Part shown: positions 37,903 through 45,917 of the stretch, one piece after another
Position numbering within the stretch: position 1 is the stretch's first letter
Layout of the letters: each line of letters opens with the position of its first letter
Origin: Kitasatospora kifunensis
GTDB lineage: Bacteria; Actinomycetota; Actinomycetes; Streptomycetales; Streptomycetaceae
Assembly (NCBI RefSeq): GCF_014203855.1
Contig: NZ_JACHJV010000001.1
Span: 3,968,001 to 4,032,000 of the forward strand
Reading direction: 5' to 3'
Length of the DNA: 64,000 nt
Notes under the pieces: generated by a model
Database searches by the model: none
What the model saw: the letters and a program-made list of their open reading frames with translations, nothing else
Told to the model about the DNA's origin: nothing
Translations under genes and position numbers: made by a program

Positions 37903-38300
37903 AGTACCTGCTGATGGGTCTGATCAGGCTCTACCAGCTGACGATAAGTCCGCTGCTGGGCCCGGTCTGCCGCTACTACCCCTCGTGCTCCCACTACGGA
38001 TACGAGGCGGTGCGGACACACGGTGCGGTGAAAGGCAGCGTGTTGACCGCGTGGCGGATCCTTCGGTGCAATCCCTGGTCCCCCGGCGGTGTGGATCATG
38101 TGCCGCCGCGCAAGCGTCCCGTTTGGCATCAGCGGCTCCGCGCCCTGGTGCAGTCCAGGACCGGTAGTGCCACGGGCCAGGAGCCGACCGGCTCCGCGAC
38201 CCACGGCCCGGTCACCTCAGGCTCGACGGCTGCTGGTCAGACGTCGGTAGGCCCGATGTCCGAAAGCCTGACGACCAAGCCCAATGCCCAAGGAGTCTGA
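37899..38300 (+). CDS. yidD: Membrane protein insertion efficiency factor YidD
   Basis: 133 residues. The core (about 1-80) holds LIRLYQLTISPLLGPVCRYYPSCSHYGYEAV and CNPWSPGGVDHVP, the YidD signature with three Cys. It assists YidC in inserting membrane proteins. The C-terminal 50 residues are a Ser/Thr/Gly-rich tail not present in most homologues. Overlaps rnpA (ATGA) and ends three bases before yidC, so translation is coupled. Confidence 0.92.
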   Translation: MKYLLMGLIRLYQLTISPLLGPVCRYYPSCSHYGYEAVRTHGAVKGSVLTAWRILRCNPWSPGGVDHVPPRKRPVWHQRLRALVQSRTGSATGQEPTGSATHGPVTSGSTAAGQTSVGPMSESLTTKPNAQGV

Positions 38301-38303
38301 CCG

Positions 38304-39482
38304 GTGACCTGGTCCTTCCTGAACCCCCTCTATACCGCTGTCTCGTGGATCATCGTTCAGTTCCACTCGCTGTACAGCAACGTCTTCCCGGCCGACAGCG
38401 GCTGGGCCTGGGGACTCGCCATCGCCTCCATGGTGATCGTGATCCGGATCTGCCTGATCCCGCTCTTCGTGAAGCAGATCAAGTCGACCCGGGCCATGCA
38501 GGCGATCCAGCCGAAGATGAAGGCCATCCAGGAGCGCTACAAGAGCGATAAGCAGCGCCAGTCCGAAGAGATGATGAAGCTCTACAAGGAGGCGGGCACC
38601 AACCCCTTCTCGAGCTGCCTTCCGATCCTGGTGCAGATGCCGTTCTTCACCGCCCTCTACGGGGTGCTGAGCTCGGTCGCCAAGGGTAAAGAGATCGGCG
38701 TCATCAACGGCTCGCTGCTGGCGAGCGCGGGCAAGGCGCACATCTTCGGTGCCCCGCTGTCGGCCACCTTCGTGCACTCCACGGAGACCAACGTCAAGAT
38801 CGTCACCGCGGTGATGATCGTGATGATGTCGCTGTCGCAGTTCGTCACCCAGCGCCAGCTGATGACCAAGAACGTGGACCTCACGGTCAAGACGCCGTTC
38901 ATGCAGCAGCAGAAGATGCTGATGTACGTCTTCCCGTTCATGTTCGCCGTGATGGGCATCAACTTCCCGGTCGGTGTGCTGGTCTACTGGCTGACCACCA
39001 ACGTCTGGTCGATGGCCCAGCAGCTGGTCGTGATCCACAACAACCCGACGCCGGGCAGCAAGGCCTGGGACGAGCGGCAGGCGCGCCTGAAGGCGGCCGG
39101 CCGGCTGAACCCGGACGGCTCGATCATCAAGGGTGCCGGTCTGTTCGGTCTCTTCGGTGGTGCCAAGGGGGCCGCTCAGGAGCAGGCCGCGGCCGCACTG
39201 ACCGAGTCGGTCCAGGCGCGTCGGCAGCAGCCGCGCAAGCAGACCAAGGCGCAGCGTCAGCAGGTGCACGGCGGCGCGGTGAAGGCCGAGCAGGCCAAGG
39301 CGGACGCCGAGCCGGAGCCCGACGCGCAGGTCGAGGACGCGGTGCCCAGCGCGCAGGGGGCTGGCAAGGCGCAGGCCTCGGGCGGCACCAAGCGGCCGAC
39401 CGCCAAGCAGGGTGGCGGCCAGGGTGGCGGCGGTGCCAAGCGCGGCCCGCAGCAGAGCGGCCAGCGACCCAAGAAGAAGTAG
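38304..39482 (+). CDS. yidC: Membrane protein insertase YidC
   Basis: 392 residues. Five or so membrane helices: a first one near residues 15-50, then the conserved YidC core with GWAWGLAIASMVIVIRICLIPLF, the cytoplasmic helical hairpin (MQAIQPKMKAIQERYKSDKQ), and the hydrophobic SSCLPILVQMPFFTALYGVL and FPVGVLVYWLTTNVWS segments. Arg in the first core helix (VIRI) matches the hydrophilic groove residue. The tail (about 285-392) is Lys/Gln/Arg-rich, as in ribosome-binding YidC tails. GTG start. Confidence 0.96.
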   Translation: MTWSFLNPLYTAVSWIIVQFHSLYSNVFPADSGWAWGLAIASMVIVIRICLIPLFVKQIKSTRAMQAIQPKMKAIQERYKSDKQRQSEEMMKLYKEAGTNPFSSCLPILVQMPFFTALYGVLSSVAKGKEIGVINGSLLASAGKAHIFGAPLSATFVHSTETNVKIVTAVMIVMMSLSQFVTQRQLMTKNVDLTVKTPFMQQQKMLMYVFPFMFAVMGINFPVGVLVYWLTTNVWSMAQQLVVIHNNPTPGSKAWDERQARLKAAGRLNPDGSIIKGAGLFGLFGGAKGAAQEQAAAALTESVQARRQQPRKQTKAQRQQVHGGAVKAEQAKADAEPEPDAQVEDAVPSAQGAGKAQASGGTKRPTAKQGGGQGGGGAKRGPQQSGQRPKKK

Positions 39483-39560
39483 TCGCCGCCCGCGTCTGAA
39501 CCCATCGATCCTCGATTTCGGCCCGTACCCGTGGGCCCTGTCTGTGAAGGAGTCCCTCCC

Positions 39561-40100
39561 GTGACGGAAGGCACCACCTCCGCCGTCGATGCCGGAACGG
39601 CCGCCCCGGCTGAGGAGTCGGCGGACACTCTGGTCTCTCGCCTGGAGCAGGAGGGTGACATCGCGGCCGACTACCTCGAAGGCCTGCTCGACATCGCCGA
39701 CCTGGACGGCGACATCGACATGGACGTCGAGGGCGACCGGGCCCTGGTGTCCATCGTGGGTGACGGCAACGATCGCACTCTGCAGCGGTTGGTGGGCCAG
39801 GACGGTGAGGTGCTGGAGGCGCTCCAGGAGCTGACCCGGCTGGCCGTGCACCGGGAGACCGGGGAACGTAGCCGGCTGATGCTGGACATCGCGGGCTTCA
39901 GGGCCCGCAAGCGTGAGGAGCTGGCGGAGCTGGGGGCCAAGGCCGCCGAGCAGGCCAAGCAGACCGGTGAGTCGGTCAAGCTGCGGCCGATGACGCCGTT
40001 CGAGCGCAAGGTGGTTCATGACGCGGTGGCCGCCGCCGGGCTGCGCAGCGAGTCGGAGGGCGAGGAGCCGCAGCGCTGCGTCGTGGTCCTGGCGGGCTGA
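39561..40100 (+). CDS. jag: RNA-binding protein Jag/KhpB (KH and R3H domains)
   Basis: 179 residues: an acidic start (1-60), a KH-like domain (DIDMDVEGDRALVSIVGDGNDRTLQRLVGQDGEVLEALQ) and an R3H domain (MTPFERKVVHDAVA, with the Arg-x3-His pair). Jag/KhpB binds RNA and in Gram-positives affects division and cell-wall genes. The GTG start follows GAAGGAG at the correct spacing. Last gene of the rpmH operon; a nested hairpin follows. Confidence 0.93.
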   Translation: MTEGTTSAVDAGTAAPAEESADTLVSRLEQEGDIAADYLEGLLDIADLDGDIDMDVEGDRALVSIVGDGNDRTLQRLVGQDGEVLEALQELTRLAVHRETGERSRLMLDIAGFRARKREELAELGAKAAEQAKQTGESVKLRPMTPFERKVVHDAVAAAGLRSESEGEEPQRCVVVLAG

Positions 40101-40122
40101 GGCCCGGGGCTCCTTCTTCCCT

Positions 40123-40167
40123 CGACGACCCCGTTCGCACGGTGCGGCTGTGCGGGCGGGGTCGTCG
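40123..40167 (+). terminator. Nested hairpin after jag
   Basis: CGACGACCCC (40123-40132) pairs with GGGGTCGTCG (40158-40167), with a smaller CGCAC/GTGCG stem inside. It lies between jag and rsmG. Confidence 0.55.
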
Positions 40168-40224
40168 CTCCTCGGGGCGCTTTGCCGGGACACCTCGCGG
40201 GGGTGCCTCGAGTTGGCGCGGGAT

Positions 40225-40238
40225 GTTTCACGTGAAAC
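40225..40238. promoter_or_regulatory. parS site 1
   Basis: GTTTCACGTGAAAC, the perfect ParB-binding palindrome, just upstream of rsmG. Its outer flanks are not palindromic here. Confidence 0.93.
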
Positions 40239-40275
40239 GGTGCTAACGGTGGAATCGGTGAGCGGAGAGGCTGAG

Positions 40276-41046
40276 ATGGCGACGGAGAGTGCGGCAGCCG
40301 ACGGGGTGCCGGAGGGTCTGAGCGAGCCGCCGCAGGCGGCGCGGGAGATCTTCGGTGAGCGGTTCGCTTCGGCGCAGCGCTATGCCGAACTGCTGGCGTC
40401 GGCGGGGGTGCAGCGCGGGCTGATCGGGCCGCGGGAGGTGCCCCGGCTGTGGGATCGCCATGTGCTCAACTGTGCGGTGCTCTCGGAGCTGCTGCCGCAG
40501 GGGGCGACGCTCTGCGACGTGGGCTCGGGCGCTGGGCTGCCCGGGATCCCGGTGGCGCTGGCCCGGCCCGATGTGTCGGTGACCCTGCTGGAGCCGCTGC
40601 TGCGGCGTACCACCTTCCTGGAGGAGGTGGTACGGGAGCTCGGTCTGACGAACGTCACCGTGCTGCGCGGGCGGGCCGAGGAGATGATCGGGAAGGTCTC
40701 GGTGGAGATCGTCACCGCTCGGGCGGTGGCTCCGCTGGACCGGCTCGCCGGCTGGGGAATGCCGCTGCTGCGTCCCTACGGGCAGATGCTGGCGCTGAAG
40801 GGGGACACCGCCGAGCAGGAGCTGGCCGACTCGCGGGCCGCGCTGACCAGGCTGGGCGCGGTCGAGTGGTCGGTGATCCCGGTGGGGGAGAGCCTGCTGG
40901 GGGCCGCGACCCGGGTGGTGCAGGTGAAGGCCGGTGAGAGCCCCGGCGGGGTGAAGGCGGCGACCAGGCGGGCCAAGGCGGCTCGGGCGGGGCGGGCCGG
41001 CGGACGTCCGGCGGAGGCCCGTGGCACCGGGCGTCGGCGGCGCTGA
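40276..41046 (+). CDS. rsmG: 16S rRNA m7G527 methyltransferase RsmG (GidB)
   Basis: 256 residues. The SAM-binding motif is LCDVGSGAGLPGIPVALARP, followed by LLEPLLRRTTFLEEV and VTARAVAPLDRLAGWGMPLL, all typical of RsmG. Methylates G527 in 16S rRNA; loss gives low-level streptomycin resistance in Streptomyces. The ATG at MATESAAADG follows GGAGAGG and is preferred; an in-frame GTG lies six codons upstream, and starts further up would have to translate the parS site. The C-terminus is an Arg/Ala-rich tail. Confidence 0.94.
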   Translation: MATESAAADGVPEGLSEPPQAAREIFGERFASAQRYAELLASAGVQRGLIGPREVPRLWDRHVLNCAVLSELLPQGATLCDVGSGAGLPGIPVALARPDVSVTLLEPLLRRTTFLEEVVRELGLTNVTVLRGRAEEMIGKVSVEIVTARAVAPLDRLAGWGMPLLRPYGQMLALKGDTAEQELADSRAALTRLGAVEWSVIPVGESLLGAATRVVQVKAGESPGGVKAATRRAKAARAGRAGGRPAEARGTGRRRR

Positions 41047-41198
41047 GAGGGCCGGCCCAAGGCGGCACCGGGCCCAAGCGGTACCGGGCCCGAAGCGGCA
41101 CAGGACGAGTGGGAGGCTCCGAGCGCGGATCGCGCCTCGGGGCCTCTTGCGTTCTTCGGAGTGTCGCACCGTCAGAATTCCGACATTGTGGGCATGGT

Positions 41199-41212
41199 GT
41201 TTCACGTGAAAC
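41199..41212. promoter_or_regulatory. parS site 2
   Basis: GTTTCACGTGAAAC in the gap between rsmG and parA. It and site 3 flank the stretch before the parA start and may autoregulate the operon. Confidence 0.93.
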
Positions 41213-41295
41213 GTCGCTCGCTGCTTCCTGCCAGTTTCGACTTCAGGCTCCGCCGTGGGCTCGGCCGTGGCCGGGCGGAGACTGTTGCCGCTCCG

Positions 41296-41309
41296 GTTTC
41301 ACGTGAAAC
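41296..41309. promoter_or_regulatory. parS site 3
   Basis: GTTTCACGTGAAAC, 10 bases before the chosen parA ATG. Confidence 0.93.
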
Positions 41310-41319
41310 ACTGAGCCTC

Positions 41320-42330
41320 ATGCAGGACTCGGAGACCATCGACCAGATCGATGACACCCCAATCGCACGGGCGGCGCAGGCTGCTGTGCAGGCGTTGGGG
41401 CGGGCAGGCGAGGGCTTGCCCAGGCCACCGGCGACCCGCGTGATCGTGGTGGCGAACCAGAAGGGCGGGGTGGGTAAGACCACCAGCACCGTCAACATGG
41501 CCGCCTCGCTGGCCATGCACGGGCTGCGGGTGCTGGTGATCGACCTCGACCCGCAGGGCAACGCCTCCACCGCGCTGGGCATCGACCACCATGCCGAGGT
41601 GCCGTCCATCTACGACGTGTTGGTGGAGGGCAAGCCGCTGGCTGACGTGGTGCAGCCGGTGGTCGAGGTGGAGGGGCTGTTCTGTGTGCCGGCCACCATC
41701 GACCTGGCCGGCGCGGAGATCGAGCTGGTCTCGCTGGTGGCCAGGGAGAGCCGGCTGCAGCGGGCGATCGCCGCCTATGAGCAGCCGCTGGACTACATCC
41801 TGATCGACTGTCCGCCCTCGCTGGGGCTGCTGACGGTCAATGCCCTGGTGGCCGGTCAGGAGGTGCTGATCCCGATCCAGTGCGAGTACTACGCGTTGGA
41901 GGGGCTGGGCCAGCTGCTGCGCAACGTGGAGCTGGTACGGGCGCACCTGAACCCGACGCTGCACGTCTCCACCATCCTGCTCACCATGTACGACGCCCGG
42001 ACCAGGCTGGCCGCTCAGGTCGCGCAGGAGGTGCGCAACCACTTCACCACGGAGGTGCTGCGGACCGCGATCCCGCGCTCGGTGCGGATCTCGGAGGCAC
42101 CGAGCTACGGGCAGACCGTGCTCACCTACGACCCGGGTTCCACCGGTGCGCTCTCCTACCTGGAGGCCGCACGGGAGTTGGCGCTGCGGGCGGTCGGCCT
42201 GGACGGGCCGGCCACCGCGGTGGAGCAGGCAGCGGCTGAGGCCCTTGACGCGGTGGGGCAACACCGGCACACGATCGGCGCGCAGGCGACGCCGATGGCA
42301 CAGCAGAGCACGATGGAGGGCAATCGGTGA
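41320..42330 (+). CDS. parA: Chromosome partitioning ATPase ParA
   Basis: 336 residues. Deviant Walker A KGGVGKTT (48-55), Walker A-prime DLDPQGNAS, Walker B YILIDCPPSLGLLTVN and the Ile-rich C-terminal half including CEYYALEGLGQL are all present. ParA moves ParB-parS complexes toward hyphal tips and spore compartments in Streptomyces. The start MQDSETIDQIDD is chosen because a longer reading frame would translate through both parS sites (the reading there would be VSRET or FHVKR) and has no family similarity. Stop overlaps parB by four bases. Confidence 0.95.
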   Translation: MQDSETIDQIDDTPIARAAQAAVQALGRAGEGLPRPPATRVIVVANQKGGVGKTTSTVNMAASLAMHGLRVLVIDLDPQGNASTALGIDHHAEVPSIYDVLVEGKPLADVVQPVVEVEGLFCVPATIDLAGAEIELVSLVARESRLQRAIAAYEQPLDYILIDCPPSLGLLTVNALVAGQEVLIPIQCEYYALEGLGQLLRNVELVRAHLNPTLHVSTILLTMYDARTRLAAQVAQEVRNHFTTEVLRTAIPRSVRISEAPSYGQTVLTYDPGSTGALSYLEAARELALRAVGLDGPATAVEQAAAEALDAVGQHRHTIGAQATPMAQQSTMEGNR

Positions 42331-43403
42331 GTGGTCGCAGGGGTCTGGGTCGTGGGCTGGGTGCGCTGATCCCGGCAGCCGGGTCGCCGGCAGCTGCCGG
42401 AGCGGCGGCCACGACCGCCGCCGAGCGGCCGGCGGCGCCCGGCGGCGCGGCAGTGCTGGCCACCGGAGCGGTTTCGCCCAGCGCCGTGCCGGTGCTGCCG
42501 GCGGGGCGCGGCACGGTGGCGGCGAGGGCGGCTTCGACCGCGCGCACGGAGCTGGTGCCGGTGGAGGGCGTGCGGTTCGCCGAGCTTCCGCTGGATGCGA
42601 TCACTCCCAATCCGGCGCAGCCGCGCGAGGTCTTCGACGAGGTCAAACTGGCCGAGCTGATCACCTCGATCAAGGAGGTGGGCCTGCTCCAGCCGGTGGT
42701 GGTCCGTCAGGTGGGTCCGGAGCGCTATGAGCTGATCATGGGTGAGCGGCGCTGGCGGGCTTCCCGGGAGGCCGGGCTCGAGCAGATCCCGGCGATCGTG
42801 CGGGCCACCGAGGACGACAAGCTGCTGCTGGAGGCCTTGCTGGAGAACCTGCACCGGGCGGAGCTGAATCCGCTCGAAGAGGCCTCCGCCTACCAGCAGT
42901 TGCTGGAGGACTTCGGGTGCACGCATGACGACCTGGCGGACCGGATCGGCCGCTCGCGCTCGCATGTCTCCAACACGCTGCGGCTGCTCAAGCTCTCCTC
43001 GGCAGTGCAGCGTCGGGTGGCCTCCGGCGTGCTGACCGCGGGGCACGCCAGGGCACTGCTCGGGGTCGCGGACGAGTGGCAGCAGGAGCAGCTGGCCAAG
43101 CGGATCATCGCGGAGGGGCTCTCGGTGCGCAGCACCGAGGAGATCGTGCAGCTGCTGGACCCGCAGGAGAAGCCTCGCCCGGCGGGACCCAAGGCGGGCA
43201 AGATCCTCTCGCCGGCCTTCAGCGACCTGGCGGGGCGGCTCTCCGACCGGTTCGAGACCCGGGTGAAGGTCGAGGTCTCGCAGCGGGGTGGCAAGCTGGG
43301 TAAGGGCAAGGTGGTCCTGGAGTTCGCCTCGGTGGAGGATCTCAACCGGATCCTGGACAGCCTGGCGCCGGGGGAGGACGGGCTGCGGCTCTCGCAGAGC
43401 TGA
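42327..43403 (+). CDS. parB: Centromere-binding CTPase ParB
   Basis: 358 residues. N-terminal SGRRGLGRGLGALIP is the ParA-stimulating peptide. The CTP-binding domain has NPAQPREVFDE, the GERRWRAS motif and ENLHRAELNPLEEA; the DNA-binding helix-turn-helix is about residues 205-235 (DLADRIGRSRSHVSNTLRLL), and a dimerisation segment closes the protein. It loads at parS and spreads as a CTP-dependent clamp. GTG start overlaps parA by four bases. Confidence 0.96.
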   Translation: MSGRRGLGRGLGALIPAAGSPAAAGAAATTAAERPAAPGGAAVLATGAVSPSAVPVLPAGRGTVAARAASTARTELVPVEGVRFAELPLDAITPNPAQPREVFDEVKLAELITSIKEVGLLQPVVVRQVGPERYELIMGERRWRASREAGLEQIPAIVRATEDDKLLLEALLENLHRAELNPLEEASAYQQLLEDFGCTHDDLADRIGRSRSHVSNTLRLLKLSSAVQRRVASGVLTAGHARALLGVADEWQQEQLAKRIIAEGLSVRSTEEIVQLLDPQEKPRPAGPKAGKILSPAFSDLAGRLSDRFETRVKVEVSQRGGKLGKGKVVLEFASVEDLNRILDSLAPGEDGLRLSQS

Positions 43404-43475
43404 GCCCGCACGGGCCGAGTCGGGAGCAGGGCTGAGGCCGGTGCCCGGGCCGCGCCGAGGATGGGCCAGGCTGGA

Positions 43476-43515
43476 CCGGTGGGTGCATGTTTCACGTGAA
43501 ACATGCACCCACCGG
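43476..43515. promoter_or_regulatory. parS site 4 within a 40-bp perfect palindrome
   Basis: The 14-bp parS core lies at 43489-43502 and the symmetry runs on perfectly for 13 more bases on each side, so RNA from either strand folds as a 20-bp hairpin. It follows parB by about 70 bases and may double as the parAB terminator. Confidence 0.92.
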
Positions 43516-43602
43516 CATCTGCACGGGTCCTGGGGGAGCAGCGCCGGATGTTCTGGTCGGCCGTGCCCTCAAGGGGAGGAACCGAACGAGGAGGTGTGCC
43601 GC

Positions 43603-44220
43603 ATGGGTCGCAGGATCGTTCCCCTGACGCTGGACAATCTGGCTGATCTGCCCGCGCCCTGCCGCTCCTGTGTCTTCTGGGAGCTCGACCCGGTGTGCGG
43701 CCGGGAGGCGGTGGACAGCGGGAAGGCGGCGGCGGAGAAGGAGGGGTGGATCTCCGCGGTGCTGCTGGAGTGGGGCTCCTGCGGGCGGCTGGTCTACGTG
43801 GACCAGGAGCCGGCGGGGTTCGTGCTCTACGCGCCGCCGGCCTATGTACCGCGCTCGCAGTCCTTCCCGACCAGTCCGGTCTCTCCCGATGCCGTCCAGC
43901 TGATGATCAGCCGAGTGCTGCCGGGCTTTCAGGGGCAGGGGATCGGGCGAGTACTGGTGCAGACGGTGGCGAAGGACCTGCTGGGCCGCGGCTTCAGGGC
44001 GATCGAGGCCTTCGGAGCGGCGGGCAGTGACCGGCCGAGCTGCCTGCTGCCGGCCGAGCACCTGCTGGCGGTCGGGTTCAAGACGGTCCGCCCGCACCAC
44101 CGGTATCCACGGCTGCGGTTGGAGGCACGCTCGACGCTCTCCTGGAAGGGCGGCGCGGAGGGGGCCCTGGAACGGCTGCTCGGAGCCGGACGCAAGGAAC
44201 CGGCGCTGCGCCCGTTCTGA
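43603..44220 (+). CDS. GNAT-family acetyltransferase downstream of parB
   Basis: 205 residues beginning MGRRIVPLTLDNLADLPAPCRSCVFWELDP. The start has a Cys pair (CRSC) that is conserved in a Streptomyces family next to parB. The middle shows the acetyl-CoA loop VLPGFQGQGIGRVLVQTVAKDLL (Q-G-x-G-x-G), and the last 60 residues follow the GNAT layout. Substrate unknown. GAGGAGG precedes the ATG. It is not overlapped with parB and lies after the 40-bp palindrome, so it may be separately transcribed. Confidence 0.8.
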   Translation: MGRRIVPLTLDNLADLPAPCRSCVFWELDPVCGREAVDSGKAAAEKEGWISAVLLEWGSCGRLVYVDQEPAGFVLYAPPAYVPRSQSFPTSPVSPDAVQLMISRVLPGFQGQGIGRVLVQTVAKDLLGRGFRAIEAFGAAGSDRPSCLLPAEHLLAVGFKTVRPHHRYPRLRLEARSTLSWKGGAEGALERLLGAGRKEPALRPF

Positions 44221-44251
44221 CGTCGGAGGGTCCGGCACATGGGGGCCGGAG

Positions 44252-44291
44252 CGCGTCAGGGGCGGCCCCGAACGGGGCCGCCCCTGACGCG
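44252..44291. terminator. 18-bp hairpin between the GNAT gene and trxA
   Basis: Arms 44252-44269 and 44274-44291 pair perfectly around GAAC. It separates convergent genes and can serve both. Confidence 0.9.
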
Positions 44292-44305
44292 TGCGCTGGG
44301 CTGGC

Positions 44306-44650
44306 TCAGCCGGCCGCGTTGACCGTGATGATGCCGTCGAGGTCGCGCAGCAGGGCGGCCTTCGGCTTGGCGCCGACGATGTTCTTGACGATCTCACCGT
44401 TGACGTAGACGTTCAGGGTCGGGATCGACACGATGCCGTACTGCGCGGCGACACCCTGGTTCTCATCGACGTTGAGCTTGGCGATGGTGATCTGGTCGCC
44501 GTACTCCTCGGCGATGGCCTCGAGCACGGGGGCGACCTGGCGGCAGGGGCCGCACCATTCGGCCCAGAAGTCCACGATCACGGGCTTGTCGCTCTTGAGG
44601 ACCTCACTGTCGAAGGTCGCGTCAGTCACGGTTATGGTGGCGCCGGCCAC
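44306..44650 (-). CDS. trxA: Thioredoxin
   Basis: 114 residues, a thioredoxin fold with the redox motif WCGPC (Cys33, Cys36), the conserved DFWAEW lead, cis-Pro in IPTLNVY (SIPTL) and the closing GAKPKAALL. Disulfide reductant in the cytoplasm for ribonucleotide reductase and others. It follows trxB by about 130 bases with a parS palindrome between, so the two may not be fully co-transcribed. Confidence 0.97.
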   Translation of the reverse strand: MAGATITVTDATFDSEVLKSDKPVIVDFWAEWCGPCRQVAPVLEAIAEEYGDQITIAKLNVDENQGVAAQYGIVSIPTLNVYVNGEIVKNIVGAKPKAALLRDLDGIITVNAAG

Positions 44651-44726
44651 GGGAACTCCTAAGGTCGCATTGCTAGGTGGTGCTGGTGCTCCGTGTGGAA
44701 CAACAACGGAGTGGTTGATTCTCTTT

Positions 44727-44764
44727 CATGGTCTGGCTGTTTCACGTGAAACAGCCAGACCATG
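44727..44764. promoter_or_regulatory. parS site 5 within a 38-bp perfect palindrome
   Basis: parS core 44739-44752 with 12 further symmetrical bases on each side. It lies in the trxB-trxA gap and would form a 19-bp hairpin in RNA, so it may also attenuate transcription between the genes. Confidence 0.92.
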
Positions 44765-44783
44765 CAGTGGTGCTTGGTGGGGC

Positions 44784-45761
44784 TCAGACCGCGACGGCGG
44801 CGGTGGCCTTGCTCTCCTGCCCGGCGGTGTCGGCCAGGTGGGCGAGGTAGCGCTCGGCGTCCAGAGCGGCGGCGCAACCGGTGCCGGCCGCGGTGATCGC
44901 CTGGCGGTAGGTGTGGTCCACCACATCGCCGGCACCGAAGACGCCGGCGATGTTGGTGCGGGTGGTGGGGGCCTCCACCTTGAGGTAGCCCTCGGCGTCC
45001 AGCTCCAGCTGGCCCTTGAAGAGCTCGGTGCGCGGGTCGTGGCCGATCGCGATGAACAGACCGGTGATCGGCAGCTCACGCAGCTCGCCGGTGGTGGTGT
45101 CGCGCAGGGTGACACCGGTCAGCTTCGGGTCGCCGTGGATGGCCTCGACGGCGCTGTCCCAGGCGAAGCTGATCTTCGGGTCGGCGAAGGCACGCTCCTG
45201 CATCGCCTTCGAGGCACGCAGCTCGCCGCGGCGGTGGATCACGGTGACGCTCTTGGCGAAGCGGGAGAGGAAGGTCGCCTCCTCCAGGGCGGTGTCACCG
45301 CCACCGACCACCGCGATGTCCTGCTCCTTGAAGAAGAAGCCGTCGCAGGTGGCGCACCAGGAGACGCCGCGGCCCGAGAGCGCGTCCTCGCGCGGCAGGC
45401 CGAGCTTGCGGTGCTGGGAGCCGGTGGTGACGATCACGGCGTGGGCCCGGTGCACGACGCCCTCGGAGTCGGTGACCGTCTTGATGTCGCCGGTGAGGTC
45501 GACCTCGACGATGTCGTCCGGAACCAGCTCGGCGCCGAAGCGCTCGGCCTGGCCGCGCATGTTGTCCATCAGCTCGGGGCCCATGATGCCGTCCCGGAAG
45601 CCGGGGAAGTTCTCCACCTCGGTGGTGTTCATCAACGCGCCACCGGCGGTGACGGCCCCTTCGAAGACCAGCGGCTTCAGGGAAGCCCGCGCGGTGTAGA
45701 GCGCTGCCGTGTAGCCGGCGGGGCCGGAACCGATGATGATCACGTTACGGACGTCGCTCAC
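44784..45761 (-). CDS. trxB: Thioredoxin reductase
   Basis: 325 residues. FAD motif GSGPAGYTAA near residues 11-20, redox motif CATC (Cys136, Cys139) and NADPH motif VVGGGDTALEEATFLSRFA. Uses NADPH to reduce thioredoxin. The GTG at MSDVRNVIIIG is chosen because GGAGA lies a few bases upstream; the longer reading frame lacks one. It is the upstream partner of trxA; in Streptomyces coelicolor the trxBA pair is under the redox sigma factor SigR, but I could not identify the SigR promoter motif with confidence. Confidence 0.97.
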   Translation of the reverse strand: MSDVRNVIIIGSGPAGYTAALYTARASLKPLVFEGAVTAGGALMNTTEVENFPGFRDGIMGPELMDNMRGQAERFGAELVPDDIVEVDLTGDIKTVTDSEGVVHRAHAVIVTTGSQHRKLGLPREDALSGRGVSWCATCDGFFFKEQDIAVVGGGDTALEEATFLSRFAKSVTVIHRRGELRASKAMQERAFADPKISFAWDSAVEAIHGDPKLTGVTLRDTTTGELRELPITGLFIAIGHDPRTELFKGQLELDAEGYLKVEAPTTRTNIAGVFGAGDVVDHTYRQAITAAGTGCAAALDAERYLAHLADTAGQESKATAAVAV

Positions 45762-45917
45762 TGAATCTCCTGGTTCGCATCGCGACCCGCGCCAGGCGGG
45801 GAGGGTGGCGGTCCTGCTCCGCCGCCCGGGACAACGACTCACCAGTGTCGCGCATTCCCAGACCCCGGTGTACCAGTGGCCACCCGTCGGATGGGCGTGG
45901 CGGGGTCGCGGGGGCGG

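Noticed and set aside
41161..41319. Longer ParA starting before the two parS sites
   Set aside because: It would have to translate both parS sites, and the family similarity begins only in the chosen frame downstream.
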